Below, in pieces: positions 35,784 through 45,262 of a stretch of DNA of 64,000 nt (its first letter is position 1; every line of letters begins with the position of its first letter). The notes under the pieces were generated by a model. The model searched no databases. It saw only the letters and a list, made by a program, of their open reading frames with translations, and was not told the DNA's origin. Origin of the DNA: Bacteroidales bacterium UBA1309 (GTDB lineage: Bacteria > Bacteroidota > Bacteroidia > Bacteroidales > Dysgonomonadaceae). The stretch covers positions 1 to 64,000 of the forward strand of contig DBTT01000054.1 of NCBI GenBank assembly GCA_002307185.1, written 5' to 3'. A program made the position numbers and the translations under genes.

Positions 35784-35837
35784 CAAAAATAGGGTAGGGG
35801 TTATCCGATATTTTCAGTATGCACTCATGGGAGTAAA

Positions 35838-36362
35838 TTATAGACTAAGTTTCGATAGCAATTTTGCCATGACCACCACGTCTTGATATTGCCCGTTTTT
35901 AATAGCCACCTCCTTCAATGTGCCTTGAACTTCAAAACCATGTTTTTGATGAAGGAAGATACTCGTTTCGTTGTCAACCGTAATGAAGCTGATTAAATTG
36001 TGGAAATTCCGTTTTTGAGCTTCTTGTATTAAGGCTTCCATTAATTTTCCAGCTATACCTCTTCCCCGATAAGCCAAATCTACATATACCGACACTTCCG
36101 CTGTAGGTGCAAAGCCTTCAATACTGCGAAATGAAGAAATGCAAGCCCAACCAATCACCGATCCTTCATATTCACAACTTAACGAAAAGTATCCATCTGG
36201 AAGGTTGTGTTCTTCAAACCAATCTTCCGTATCTTTTATTGTTTTTTGTTTACTACTCAGATACGCATTTGTATTTGCAATGGCGTGGTTGAGTATGTTG
36301 TTGATGGCTTCTAAATCTTCGAAAGCCGTTTTTCTTATTTTCACATCAAATGATTCCGCCAT
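35838..36362 (-). CDS. GNAT-family N-acetyltransferase (phosphinothricin acetyltransferase-like)
   Basis: A 174-residue acetyl-CoA-dependent transferase. The start KIRKTAFEDLEAINNILNHA, the YVDLAYRGRGIAGKLMEAL acetyl-CoA-binding motif A (about 104-122) and FLHQKHGFEVQGTLKEVAIK are typical of the phosphinothricin/methionine sulfoximine acetyltransferase subgroup. The natural substrate is probably an amino-acid analogue or amine; resistance to a specific compound cannot be claimed. Single gene on the minus strand. Confidence 0.85.
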   Translation of the reverse strand: MAESFDVKIRKTAFEDLEAINNILNHAIANTNAYLSSKQKTIKDTEDWFEEHNLPDGYFSLSCEYEGSVIGWACISSFRSIEGFAPTAEVSVYVDLAYRGRGIAGKLMEALIQEAQKRNFHNLISFITVDNETSIFLHQKHGFEVQGTLKEVAIKNGQYQDVVVMAKLLSKLSL

Positions 36363-36516
36363 ATATCTCGGTTGTTATAAAAATGGATATTGGATTTCAT
36401 ATTATTTTGGCGACAAAAATAGATATTAATGGATAGAGTCATTCTATTTTTTGTCTAAAATGTGGTAATTGATAACAAAACTGGCAGAACTTAGGTGAAA
36501 TATAAATAATATACAA

Positions 36517-36524
36517 TATCTTTG
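36517..36524 (+). promoter_or_regulatory. -7 element upstream of the GldB-like gene
   Basis: TATCTTTG, an exact TAnnTTTG match 36 bases before the start codon. No TTG at the standard distance. Confidence 0.45.
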
Positions 36525-36559
36525 TTCGCTTAACGTTTATTAGGTTATATGAAAAATCA

Positions 36560-37558
36560 ATGAGACAAGTAAAGCATCTGCTCATAATTGTAGCAGTCAT
36601 TTTTGCCGGATGTGCCAATGACTACAAGTTGCATAATCGTGGTATTCAGCATAAAGAAATCGTGATTGAACGGTTTGATAAGGATTTTCGACAATATCTT
36701 AATGATAAAGGTGTGGCGGCTAAGCAACAATTAATATCGAAATATCCAATTCTACTTTCGGCGTTCGGAAAGGTAATTGTCAACAATTCGGAGGTTACCC
36801 AATCAAGTCTTTTTCATAGCTTGGAAAAATATTTTTCGGATACCATTCTTTTGAAGATCTACGACGATGCAGTCAAAAAATTCGATAATGTTGAGAAAAT
36901 AGAAGACGAATTATCATTCGCCAACGAACATCTTTGGGAAATTTACCCAGGAAAGCAATTGCCCCGATTCAGCATGCATGTGTCCGGATTCAAACAAAAT
37001 GTAATTGTCACAGACAGCATGATCTCTCTATCCATTGACAAATACCTAGGCAAAGATTATCCTATTTATAAAGACTATTTCTATGATTACCAACGCGCTC
37101 AGATGAGACCTGAATTTGTTACCCGAGATTATCTTCGGGCATACATCATCAGTAGCTTGTTGCCGGAAAGCAAAACTCCCGATTTGGTGTCGGCAATGAT
37201 CCGTGAAGGAAAGTGCTTATATGTTATTTCTCAACTTTTACCCGACACAGATCCGGAAAACCTGATTGGGTATAATGGAAAACAACTCAAATGGTGCAAA
37301 AATAATGAACGCGCAGTCTGGAGGGGAACTATCGAGCGTAAATTTCTATACAACAGTGAGTATTTGATTATCTCGAAATACATGGATGAGGCACCCTACA
37401 CTAGCCTAATATCCCCCCTTTCTCCAGGAAGAATTGGGGCGTGGGTCGGCTCGCAAATAGTTGAAAGCTTTGTGGAGAAAAACCCAAAGGTGAGAATTCC
37501 TGAAATTTTACAAATGGATGAACATAAATTGCTCGAATTATCAAAATATAATCCCTGA
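36560..37558 (+). CDS. GldB-like lipoprotein
   Basis: A 332-residue lipoprotein: hydrophobic segment then FAGCAND, with Cys18 as the acylated residue. The pattern of the gliding-motility lipoprotein GldB is visible in ERFDKDFRQYL, SLSIDKYLGKDYPIYKDYF, DYQRAQMRPEFV and, near the end, GRIGAWVGSQIVESFVEKNP. GldB is required for gliding in Flavobacterium, but the family is also found in non-gliding Bacteroidota, so motility should not be inferred from this gene alone. It sits upstream of dnaB with a 200-base gap holding a separate -7 element. Confidence 0.8.
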   Translation: MRQVKHLLIIVAVIFAGCANDYKLHNRGIQHKEIVIERFDKDFRQYLNDKGVAAKQQLISKYPILLSAFGKVIVNNSEVTQSSLFHSLEKYFSDTILLKIYDDAVKKFDNVEKIEDELSFANEHLWEIYPGKQLPRFSMHVSGFKQNVIVTDSMISLSIDKYLGKDYPIYKDYFYDYQRAQMRPEFVTRDYLRAYIISSLLPESKTPDLVSAMIREGKCLYVISQLLPDTDPENLIGYNGKQLKWCKNNERAVWRGTIERKFLYNSEYLIISKYMDEAPYTSLISPLSPGRIGAWVGSQIVESFVEKNPKVRIPEILQMDEHKLLELSKYNP

Positions 37559-37637
37559 ATTTGTTTAAAATCAAATTGTTGTTGACTTTATCAACAAGGT
37601 GTTCAAAACTAAATTACTCTTTGTCGATTTAGAAATG

Positions 37638-37645
37638 TATCTTTG
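37638..37645 (+). promoter_or_regulatory. -7 element upstream of dnaB
   Basis: TATCTTTG lies 112 bases before the dnaB start. No TTG at the usual distance. Confidence 0.4.
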
Positions 37646-37757
37646 TTAGGATGAAATGAGAAGGTTGGAATTAGCCTTCAAATAGAACATCAGGAAGAAA
37701 TAGTTGAACGTATTTTGTCGCCAAACTTTGGCGATTTTTTTTTCAACAAAATCATAA

Positions 37758-39272
37758 ATGGCAGAAAAGAAAGAGTACCCCGAACGGAGAAATTCCCGTA
37801 CAAAAAAAGAAACAATTTCAGTACCCGACATGGGAAAGCTTCAGCCTCAAGCTCGTGAGTTTGAAGAAGCAGTTCTGGGTGCGCTGATGTTGGAAAAAGA
37901 TGCTTACTCGGTGGTAAGTGAAATTCTCAAACCCGAAAGCTTCTACGACACAACACATCAACAGATTTACGGTGCGGTTCTTAATCTCGCAAGTAAGCAA
38001 CAGCCTATAGACATGCTCACCGTGACCGAAGAATTACGGCGTTCCGGTGATTTGGAAAGCGTTGGAGGCCCGCTCTATATCGCCCAACTGACGGAAAAGG
38101 TGGGTTCGGCAGCACATATTGAATTTCACGCCCGAATTATTGCTCAGAAATATTTAGCTCGCGAATTGATCGGCTTTTCGGCACTGGTCACCAATAAGGC
38201 TTTTGATGAAACCAGTGATGTGGACGATCTCATGCAAGAGGCCGAAAGCAAGCTGTTTGAAATTTCTCAACGGAATGTAAAGAAGGATGTGACACAGATC
38301 AATCCGGTGATTAAGGAAGCCATGAATCTCCTTCAAATTGCAGCTAACCGTCCTGAGGGATTAAGTGGGTTGCAAACAGGCTTTCATGATTTGGATAAAA
38401 TCACTTCTGGTTGGCAAAATTCAGATTTGGTGATTATTGCTGCTCGTCCCGCCATGGGTAAAACGGCTTTTGTGCTTTCCATGGCCAAAAACATGGCTGT
38501 AAACTACCAACACGCAGTAGCCGTTTTTTCCCTAGAAATGTCTAATGTACAGCTTGTTAACCGTTTGATCGTAAACACATGCGAGATTCCCGGTGAAAAA
38601 ATAAAAAATGGACAACTTGCTCCTTATGAATGGGAGCAACTGGACTACAAAATAAAGGAACTCTATGATGCGCCAGTCTATATTGATGACACCCCGAGTT
38701 TGTCTGTTTTCGAACTTCGTACAAAAGCGCGACGTTTGGTGCGGGAACATGGGATCAAGATCATTATCATCGACTACCTTCAGTTGATGAACGCAAGCGG
38801 GATGAATTTTGGTAGCCGTGAACAGGAAGTGAGTATGATTTCGCGTTCGTTGAAAGGCTTGGCCAAAGAATTAAATATTCCAATTATTGCTCTCTCGCAG
38901 TTGAACCGTGGTGTTGAAGGGCGTACAGGTATTGAAGGAAAACGCCCGCAACTTTCCGACTTGCGCGAATCTGGAGCCATTGAGCAAGATGCCGACATGG
39001 TGTGCTTTATCCACAGGCCGGAATATTACAAAATATTGGAAGACGAAAAGGGGAATTCGCTGGTAGGGGTCGCTGAAATCATTATTGCAAAACACCGTAA
39101 TGGTGCTACTGGAGATGTGAGATTAAATTTCAAAAGCGAATTTGCCCGTTTTCAAAATCTATCTTCAGACTTGGATGCTGATATGCGAAATTATACATCC
39201 AAGATTGGCACAGAGGTAGGTTCACATTCAGGCCCACCATTGTCTTCGTCGAATGACCCGCTACCGTTCTAG
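37758..39272 (+). CDS. dnaB: Replicative DNA helicase DnaB
   Basis: A 504-residue hexameric helicase that unwinds DNA at the replication fork. The N-terminal DnaB domain (about 30-135: QAREFEEAVLGALMLEKDAY), linker and RecA-like C-terminal domain are complete. Walker A is AARPAMGKTAF, Walker B region IKIIIIDYLQLM, and a late block LSDLRESGAIEQDADMVCFI is diagnostic. There is no intein. The C-terminus is a Ser/Pro-rich tail. No recognisable terminator follows. Confidence 0.97.
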   Translation: MAEKKEYPERRNSRTKKETISVPDMGKLQPQAREFEEAVLGALMLEKDAYSVVSEILKPESFYDTTHQQIYGAVLNLASKQQPIDMLTVTEELRRSGDLESVGGPLYIAQLTEKVGSAAHIEFHARIIAQKYLARELIGFSALVTNKAFDETSDVDDLMQEAESKLFEISQRNVKKDVTQINPVIKEAMNLLQIAANRPEGLSGLQTGFHDLDKITSGWQNSDLVIIAARPAMGKTAFVLSMAKNMAVNYQHAVAVFSLEMSNVQLVNRLIVNTCEIPGEKIKNGQLAPYEWEQLDYKIKELYDAPVYIDDTPSLSVFELRTKARRLVREHGIKIIIIDYLQLMNASGMNFGSREQEVSMISRSLKGLAKELNIPIIALSQLNRGVEGRTGIEGKRPQLSDLRESGAIEQDADMVCFIHRPEYYKILEDEKGNSLVGVAEIIIAKHRNGATGDVRLNFKSEFARFQNLSSDLDADMRNYTSKIGTEVGSHSGPPLSSSNDPLPF

Positions 39273-40435
39273 GTTGTATCTAAAACATGTGAATATATCT
39301 TTTTTCTTCGAATGCATGCGTACGTCCTCCTCGGGGAAAGAAGAAATTCAAAATGAAAACATGTTAAAACATATAAAATAAATAGTTTATATTAGTTTGT
39401 CTTTGTGGAAGTTGACCCCCTGCCAAACATAGGGCTTCTTGGATAGCCTCTCACTTCCATGTCTCTTTTTCGATCTTTATTTCACAACAATAAGTCTTTT
39501 TAGTGAATACTAATGTTATCATTCAATCCATTTGGATACCCGTTTTGGAAATAATGATTTGAGCAATAAATAGCATGCTGGATTGTGTTTACAAGTTAAT
39601 AAATCATGAAAATTGGGCTCTTGTTGATTATTTTTGAAAGTATATTCGTTATTTTACAGGCAATAAGTAAATAAAGGATTTCTCTTGCTGGCTTTTTGGA
39701 TAGAGTAGTTTTCTTTTGGTAGATTTAAGGTTCATATTCTGTTATGAATGATATTTTTGAGGGTTATTCTGTCCAAAAGATAACTAAAGAGTTCTAGTTA
39801 CCGATCGGCATATTCCTCCACAGGTGTTATATTTGAAATTCTTAATTGTTTCTTTATGAGACGATAGTTCGTTTGTACCAAGTTCGAATTTATAGATCAG
39901 GACAGACAAAGACTTTCAAGCGTTTAATTAAGGCATATAGCGGCGTGAGGCCAATTGGGCTTCCTTTGGCTTCAAAAAACAATTGATTTTCTAATTATAG
40001 ATCAGTAGTGTCTATGCGATTGATTGGCATGTAGGATTGTGACGCTGTTTGGGAATGGTGCGCACTTTATATCGTTGACAAAACTGACAAGGATTCTGGA
40101 CGGCGGCCATTTTGCTCTCGACCGGATTGCTCCCTTCGAGGCCTCGCGAAAAACTTGGCGGACTATATGCGAAGGCAAGGTTCTCTTTTAAGGAGGTTGT
40201 GAGATCCAACATGGATGAATTTGTTGGAATCGCCGAGGGTCATTCCCAACGCTACCACACGTTCGTGAACGAGGTTTTTTTTCGCACATCGATATTTTCC
40301 GGGGGATATAATGCTTGGCTGGAATGCTGCGAATCGGCGACCATCGGACTAGAAGTGGTCGCTTGCCGTTATTTCGAATAGATTGAAAAATTCACGTTTA
40401 ATTTTTAATTAATAATAATAAATTCTTGCTGCAAT
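39273..40435. other. 1.16 kb region without a convincing gene
   Basis: No frame here looks coding with confidence. An 89-codon plus frame (40112-40381) and a 66-codon minus frame (40012-40212) overlap in a patch (40000-40380) that is GC-richer than its surroundings. The plus frame has a possible internal ATG at 40211 after AAGGAGG, which would give 57 residues of no recognised family. At 39410-39425 the sequence GTTGACCCCCTGCC resembles ends of some IS21-type elements, but no matching second end was found. The region may be a decayed insertion. Confidence 0.45.
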
Positions 40436-42421
40436 ATGAAATATGATTTAAGCTCCGAAATCTCATTGGAGATGGTTCCCGAGCGTTACTACCGCACTGC
40501 AGATATGCTGGAAGGGCTTCGTCAAAGAAGGTTTGAAAAGTTGAGGACAAATATTTGCAAGGACCAGAAAGAGGGCTCGCTGTTCACCGCCCGGCGAATT
40601 GCGGCTCTGATCCGAGAAAAGGAAAGGACGGATGAGCCGTGCGTGCTCGGGCTTTCGGGCGGTACCTCTGCATTGGGCGTGTACGAGGAGTTGGTGAGGA
40701 TGCACCGCGAAGAAAATTTGAACTTCTCGCATGTGATTGTCTTCAATGTCTCCGAATTTTTTCCGATCCATGATGACAACAGGCATTCGAACGGGAAGCT
40801 TCTCCGGGATTGGATCATCAGCAAGGTGGATATAAAGCCAGGGAATTTCATCACACCGGATTCTTCGATTCACCGCACGGATGTATATGAATACTGTAAC
40901 AAGTACGAACAATTGATCGCACAATACGAGGGCCTGGATTTGGTGTTGCTTAGCGTCGGGCTGGTTGGGAACATTGCCTACAATGAACCCGGGTCGCAAG
41001 TGAGCACGCTGACACGTCTCATCCTGCTTGACCACGAATCGCGCCGCGATCTGAAACGGTTCTATTCCTCCCCCTCGGAAGTGCCGGATAGCGCCATCAC
41101 CATCGGCCTGTCCACCATCCAGAATGCTGCGGAAGTTATTTTGTTAGCTTGGGGTGAAAATAAATCGCAGATTGTGAAAGAGGTGATACAGGGCAAAGTG
41201 GATGACAATGTGCCGGCTTCCTTCCTCCAATTACATAAAAATGCGACAGCCGTGGTGGATCTTGGTGCTGCTGAACATTTAACGCGTATCAGCCAGCCTT
41301 GGCTGGTTGGTTCCTGTGAATGGACAAACAAGTTGATTCGCCGGGCCATCGTCTGGCTGTGTAGCCAGACCGGGAAGCCGATCCTGAAGCTGACCAACAA
41401 GGATTACAACCAGCATGGGCTGGATGAACTCCTATCCCTTTATGGTTCGGCCTATGATGTAAACATAAGGATATTCAACGATTTGCAGCACACCATCACC
41501 GGATGGCCCGGAGGAAAGCCGGATGCGGACGACACCAATCGCCCCGAACGGGCGCTTCCTTATCCCAAACGCGTCCTTGTGTTCAGCCCGCATCCGGATG
41601 ATGACGTGATCTCTATGGGTGGTACACTCCAGCGGCTGGTGGACCAAAGCCACGATGTACACGTCGCCTACCAGACCTCGGGCAACATTGCGGTGGGCGA
41701 CGAAGAAATCGTCCAGGTACTTTCGCTCATCAAGCATCTAGGGGAATCCTACGGAGGCAATGTGTCTGTTTTAGGGCAAAAATGCGAGGAAGCCTTGGCT
41801 TTTCTGACCAACGAAAAGAAAACCGGTGATATTGACAGCCCCGACGTGTTGTCAATCAAGGGACAGCTACGGAAAGAAGAGGCGCGTGCCGCTTGCCGTT
41901 ACGTGGGAATTAAAGCTGAAAATGTGCATTTCCTTGGCTTGCCGTTTTACGAGACAGGCCGCATACAGAAGAACAAGTTGTCGGACACAGACATTCTCAA
42001 AATCATACCCCTGCTTGAGGAGATAAAACCCCATCAAATATATCTTGCCGGCGACCTGGCCGACCCGCATGGGACGCACAAGGTTTGTTTGGACGCTGCC
42101 CTTGCGGCCATATACGAACTTCGAGACGAAGAGTGGATGAAAAATTGTCGGATCTGGATGTACCGCGGGGCATGGGCCGAGTGGGAAATCGACCACATTG
42201 AAATGGCTGTGCCTATAAGTCCCGAAGAACTTCGGCGGAAGCGTAATTCAATCCTCAAGCATCAATCGCAGATGGAAAGCGCTCCATTCCTTGGCAACGA
42301 CGAGCGGCTCTTCTGGCAACGTTCCGAAGACCGGAACCGAGCAACAGCAGAATTGTACAAAAATCTTGGATTGGCGGCTTATGAGGCCATAGAAGCATTT
42401 GTCGAATATAAAAAATTGTAA
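40436..42421 (+). CDS. nagB: Glucosamine-6-phosphate deaminase-like / LmbE (PIG-L) deacetylase fusion
   Basis: A 661-residue two-domain cytoplasmic protein. Residues 1-300 are NagB-like (LGLSGGTSALGVYEEL), and residues 375-640 are an LmbE/PIG-L deacetylase with zinc motif SPHPDDDVISMGG (386-390) and LADPHGTHKVCLDA. Known Bacteroidota NagB fusions have this length. In the NagB domain the canonical catalytic positions differ: FNMDEY is FNVSEF (Ser106 for Asp72 of E. coli), and GxDGHIAFNEP is GLVGNIAYNEP (Val177 and Asn179 for Asp141 and His143). Only the Glu (184) is kept. As I recall, at least the Val and Asn are shared by the fusion family, so the chemistry may differ. The gene is GC-richer than its neighbours. 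Confidence 0.85.
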   Translation: MKYDLSSEISLEMVPERYYRTADMLEGLRQRRFEKLRTNICKDQKEGSLFTARRIAALIREKERTDEPCVLGLSGGTSALGVYEELVRMHREENLNFSHVIVFNVSEFFPIHDDNRHSNGKLLRDWIISKVDIKPGNFITPDSSIHRTDVYEYCNKYEQLIAQYEGLDLVLLSVGLVGNIAYNEPGSQVSTLTRLILLDHESRRDLKRFYSSPSEVPDSAITIGLSTIQNAAEVILLAWGENKSQIVKEVIQGKVDDNVPASFLQLHKNATAVVDLGAAEHLTRISQPWLVGSCEWTNKLIRRAIVWLCSQTGKPILKLTNKDYNQHGLDELLSLYGSAYDVNIRIFNDLQHTITGWPGGKPDADDTNRPERALPYPKRVLVFSPHPDDDVISMGGTLQRLVDQSHDVHVAYQTSGNIAVGDEEIVQVLSLIKHLGESYGGNVSVLGQKCEEALAFLTNEKKTGDIDSPDVLSIKGQLRKEEARAACRYVGIKAENVHFLGLPFYETGRIQKNKLSDTDILKIIPLLEEIKPHQIYLAGDLADPHGTHKVCLDAALAAIYELRDEEWMKNCRIWMYRGAWAEWEIDHIEMAVPISPEELRRKRNSILKHQSQMESAPFLGNDERLFWQRSEDRNRATAELYKNLGLAAYEAIEAFVEYKKL

Positions 42422-42433
42422 CTGGATTTATAT

Positions 42434-42481
42434 TTTCAAGAGAAGAGAGCCTTCTTATGTGTAAGGCTCTTACTCTTGAAA
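42434..42481. terminator. Hairpin between convergent nagB and cutC
   Basis: TTTCAAGAG (42434-42442) pairs with CTCTTGAAA (42473-42481) and AGAGCCTT (42446-42453) with AAGGCTCT (42463-42470). The T tracts on either side are weak, but the position between two convergent stops supports termination. Confidence 0.6.
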
Positions 42482-42498
42482 GGATGTGTGCGATACCT

Positions 42499-43239
42499 TT
42501 AAAACAATTGCTTGATTGCTTGTATTTTTTGTCCGTCACATTCATGCCAACAGAAATCTTGCACTTCGGCTGGTGAGCATAAGGAAATAGCTGAGGCAAA
42601 ATTCTGCATTGGACTATAAACTTTCATTTTGCCGGACAAGTGAAGTTCATTTACCCCAAGTGATTCTAAGATAAATTTAGCATTGGCAGGAGAAATACCT
42701 CCACCAGGTAGGATGATTATTTTATCCTGTGCTGCTTCAACAAGCATCTTGAGGGTGTCGATTCCTTCCATTACGGAGGGTTTGCAACCCGAGGTGAGAA
42801 TTCGGTCAACTCCACAGTCGATTAATTTGCAGAGTTCTTGCAATGGTTTTTTGCATTGGTCGAATGCCCGATGGAATGTTACCGACATTGGTCTTGCAAT
42901 CTCCACCAGTCGTTTCATCGCAGCCGTGTTGGTTGTTCCTGTATCGGTGAGCACCCCGACAACAATGCCATTTACCCCAAGCTGTTTGTAGTAGATGATT
43001 TCTTTTTCGATGGAAGCAAGTTCATTTTTATTATAGACAAAATCTCCCACACGCGGGCGGATTAAAACATGGATTGGTAGCTCGGTCAGTTCACGCACCA
43101 AGGCAACAGTGCCAATGGACGGAGAAAGCCCACCTTCGGCAAATCCGGAACAAAGTTCAATGCGTCCTGCACCGTTTTGCGCAGCGGTCAATGCTCCATT
43201 TGGGGTGAATGTTGCAACTTCGATAAGAGGTAATATCAT
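42499..43239 (-). CDS. cutC: CutC-family protein
   Basis: A 246-residue TIM-barrel protein named for copper homeostasis, though its biochemical activity is not established. The frame runs upstream to 43395, but ATG 43239 gives the standard start MILPLIEVATFTPNGALTAA. Family blocks: RIELCSGFAEGGLSPS, VLIRPRVGDFVYNKNELA, GVLTDTGTTN, FHRAFDQCKKPLQEL, GVDRILTSGCKPS and ILPGGGISPANAKF. The upstream longer frame would overlap the sigma-factor promoter at 43268-43298. Confidence 0.93.
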   Translation of the reverse strand: MILPLIEVATFTPNGALTAAQNGAGRIELCSGFAEGGLSPSIGTVALVRELTELPIHVLIRPRVGDFVYNKNELASIEKEIIYYKQLGVNGIVVGVLTDTGTTNTAAMKRLVEIARPMSVTFHRAFDQCKKPLQELCKLIDCGVDRILTSGCKPSVMEGIDTLKMLVEAAQDKIIILPGGGISPANAKFILESLGVNELHLSGKMKVYSPMQNFASAISLCSPAEVQDFCWHECDGQKIQAIKQLF

Positions 43240-43267
43240 GATTTGGATATTTTGTTTTGGATTATAA

Positions 43268-43298
43268 TTGAAATTTATTATTGAAAATATTATTTTTG
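43268..43298 (+). promoter_or_regulatory. Promoter of the ECF sigma-factor gene
   Basis: TTG (43268-43270), 20 bases, then TATTTTTG (43291-43298), 48 bases before the start. It fits vegetative transcription of the regulator of the PUL. Confidence 0.6.
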
Positions 43299-43345
43299 TT
43301 CCCAATATAAACAATGCAAAAGGGGAATATTGAATAGAAGAAACT

Positions 43346-43924
43346 ATGGTGAGTTCAGATAAAAATATTACCGAGCGTTTACGAAATGACGACAAATCAG
43401 TTATTGACGATATTTTTAAATCGTATCACAGTCGTATATTCCGATTTTCATTATCATACCTCAAAAACGATAACGATGCATACGATATTGTTCAGGAAGT
43501 GTTTATAAAAATTTGGGAAAACCGCCTCACACTTAAACCTGAAACAAATTTTGATGCCTTTGTTTTCACCATCAGCAGGAATGCTGTGCATTCTTTGTTT
43601 CGCAAGAAATTGTGCGAACAAAAATACCTGAGCTATCTATCCGAGATGGCCGTTTCCAACAGCCAAGATACAGAACAGCAGACAGACTTTGTTTTCCTTG
43701 AACAAAAATATGAAGAACTTATTGAAAATTTACCATCCAAAAGAAAAGAAATCTTTTTGTTGAGCCGAAAATCAGGCCTTACAAATAAAGAAATAGCTAA
43801 AAAGCAAGGCATTAGTGAAAAAACGGTAGAAGATCATCTCACCAAGGCCTTGATGTACTTGAAAAAACAGCTTTCTGCTTACGGCGTCTGGATGGTTTTG
43901 TTTTATTTTCTTTTTGTGGAATAA
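43346..43924 (+). CDS. ECF-type RNA polymerase sigma factor of the PUL
   Basis: A 192-residue sigma factor. Region 2 covers about residues 20-85 (FKSYHSRIFRFSLSYLKNDN, DAYDIVQEVFIKIWENR), and region 4 about 125-180 (LPSKRKEIFLLSRKSGLTNK, then ISEKTVEDHLTKALMYLKKQ). A hydrophobic C-terminal tail (WMVLFYFLFVE) is common in Bacteroidota ECF factors. The next genes are a FecR anti-sigma factor and an STN-containing SusC, so it is expected to activate the SusC/SusD operon when the substrate is sensed. Confidence 0.93.
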   Translation: MVSSDKNITERLRNDDKSVIDDIFKSYHSRIFRFSLSYLKNDNDAYDIVQEVFIKIWENRLTLKPETNFDAFVFTISRNAVHSLFRKKLCEQKYLSYLSEMAVSNSQDTEQQTDFVFLEQKYEELIENLPSKRKEIFLLSRKSGLTNKEIAKKQGISEKTVEDHLTKALMYLKKQLSAYGVWMVLFYFLFVE

Positions 43925-44254
43925 ATCAGGCAAAAACTCCCCCAATCCTATTTTCTAACACATTTCTCGGATACCCTTACTTTTACTCTCCCCAAAGAAC
44001 TATAGGTGAATAAACTTCCTCTCAATAACAAGCTGAAAACCAAGTCTTATTTCCTTATAATTTGATATTAAGACTAAACATATGGTAAAAAATACCGGAT
44101 CGCTATTCTGTTAAATTGTTAGTTTTATACCCCCTTATTTGATCATTATAATTGTTATTGCTACACCAATTCTGCTTTTTGTCTGATTTTATTTAAAAAT
44201 AATAACACGGGGAGCAGGGGTAAACCCAGGGTTGTGCGTTATTTAATTATATGG
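43925..44254. other. Intergenic region between ECF sigma and FecR genes
   Basis: A 330-base AT-rich gap with no gene. Near its end is a G-rich stretch with the palindrome GGGTAAACCC (44218-44227), 28 bases before the FecR start. A similar G run, AGGGGGTTTAAA, occurs upstream of the first susC (45317-45328). I could not assign a promoter of the standard form; an ECF-type promoter is possible. Confidence 0.4.
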
Positions 44255-45262
44255 ATGTTTAAAATGAATGAATTGATTTTAAAATATTGCAAGGGAACTT
44301 ATACTAAAGAAGAACTGAAGCAAGTAGGAAAAATCTTTGCGGACAGTTGGATTGATCCGGATTTGATTCAGGCAATGAGAATACAATGGAGTTTAACGGA
44401 AAATTCCGAACTTGGAGAGAAAGAGAAATTTGATAAAATATTAAAAAAAATCCATGTCATTATTGATGGAAATGGCACACCGCTATCAACTTCTAAAAGG
44501 TTCTTTTTGACTTTTTCCAAAGTAGCAGCCATATTGTTAATGCCAGTTTTGGTGGCTTTGTTTATTTTGTGGCAATATCGTCAGCCGATCCATGATGGCA
44601 AAGACCTTCAAATTGTATCGGTTCCAGTAGGTAAGGTCAGCCAAATAACTCTGCCTGATGGCTCTAAAGTTTGGCTTAATGGAGGAACAACCTTGTCGTA
44701 TGACAAAGCCGATTTCACGGAAAATCAAAGGACGGTATATCTGGAAGGTCAAGGGTATTTCGAGGTGATTAAAAATCCAAACCGACCATTTGTGGTGAAG
44801 GGAAAAGAAATTTCTGTAAAGGTTTTGGGTACAAAATTTGATTTTAGTTCATACAAAGAAGACGTAGAGGTAAGCGTCACCTTGATGGAAGGATCTGTTC
44901 TGTTAACTAATTCCGACGAAGAATTATCCAAATTGTGTTTTCTCAAACCAAATCAGCAAGCAATAGTGAGCAAGCCAATGGGTAAAGTGGAAGTGAAAGA
45001 GGTAGATGCAAAAAACGCAAATCAATGGATGGTTGGAAATTTAATTTTTGATGATAAGGAATTGGGACAAATTGCTTCTACCCTTGGGAGGCAATACAAT
45101 GTGAAATTTCAATTCGAAAATGAAAATATTAAGCACCTGAGGTTTTATGGTAGATTTAAAAAAAAGCAATCGCTGGATGAGATATTGAGTGTTATCGTTT
45201 CGGGGCAGAGTTTTGGTTATTACCATAACAAGAACATAGTTGTTTTCAAAAAAACAAACTAA
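44255..45262 (+). CDS. FecR-family anti-sigma factor
   Basis: A 335-residue inner-membrane regulator. The start is taken as ATG 44255 (MFKMNELILKYC); ATG 44264 or GTG 44234 are alternatives. Parts: N-terminal cytoplasmic sigma-binding region (1-85), one transmembrane helix (about 89-108, VAAILLMPVLVALFILW), FecR domain (about 120-215, ITLPDGSKVWLNGGTTLSY, EGQGYFEVIKN) and C-terminal DUF4974 domain (about 260-335, LIFDDKELGQIASTLGRQYN) that contacts the STN domain of the receptor. It completes a sigma/anti-sigma/transducer set with its neighbours. Confidence 0.92.
   Translation: MFKMNELILKYCKGTYTKEELKQVGKIFADSWIDPDLIQAMRIQWSLTENSELGEKEKFDKILKKIHVIIDGNGTPLSTSKRFFLTFSKVAAILLMPVLVALFILWQYRQPIHDGKDLQIVSVPVGKVSQITLPDGSKVWLNGGTTLSYDKADFTENQRTVYLEGQGYFEVIKNPNRPFVVKGKEISVKVLGTKFDFSSYKEDVEVSVTLMEGSVLLTNSDEELSKLCFLKPNQQAIVSKPMGKVEVKEVDAKNANQWMVGNLIFDDKELGQIASTLGRQYNVKFQFENENIKHLRFYGRFKKKQSLDEILSVIVSGQSFGYYHNKNIVVFKKTN

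Noticed and set aside
40112..40381. An 89-codon plus-strand frame in the gap before nagB
   Set aside because: No family recognised and a competing minus-strand frame overlaps it; kept only as part of a possible relic.
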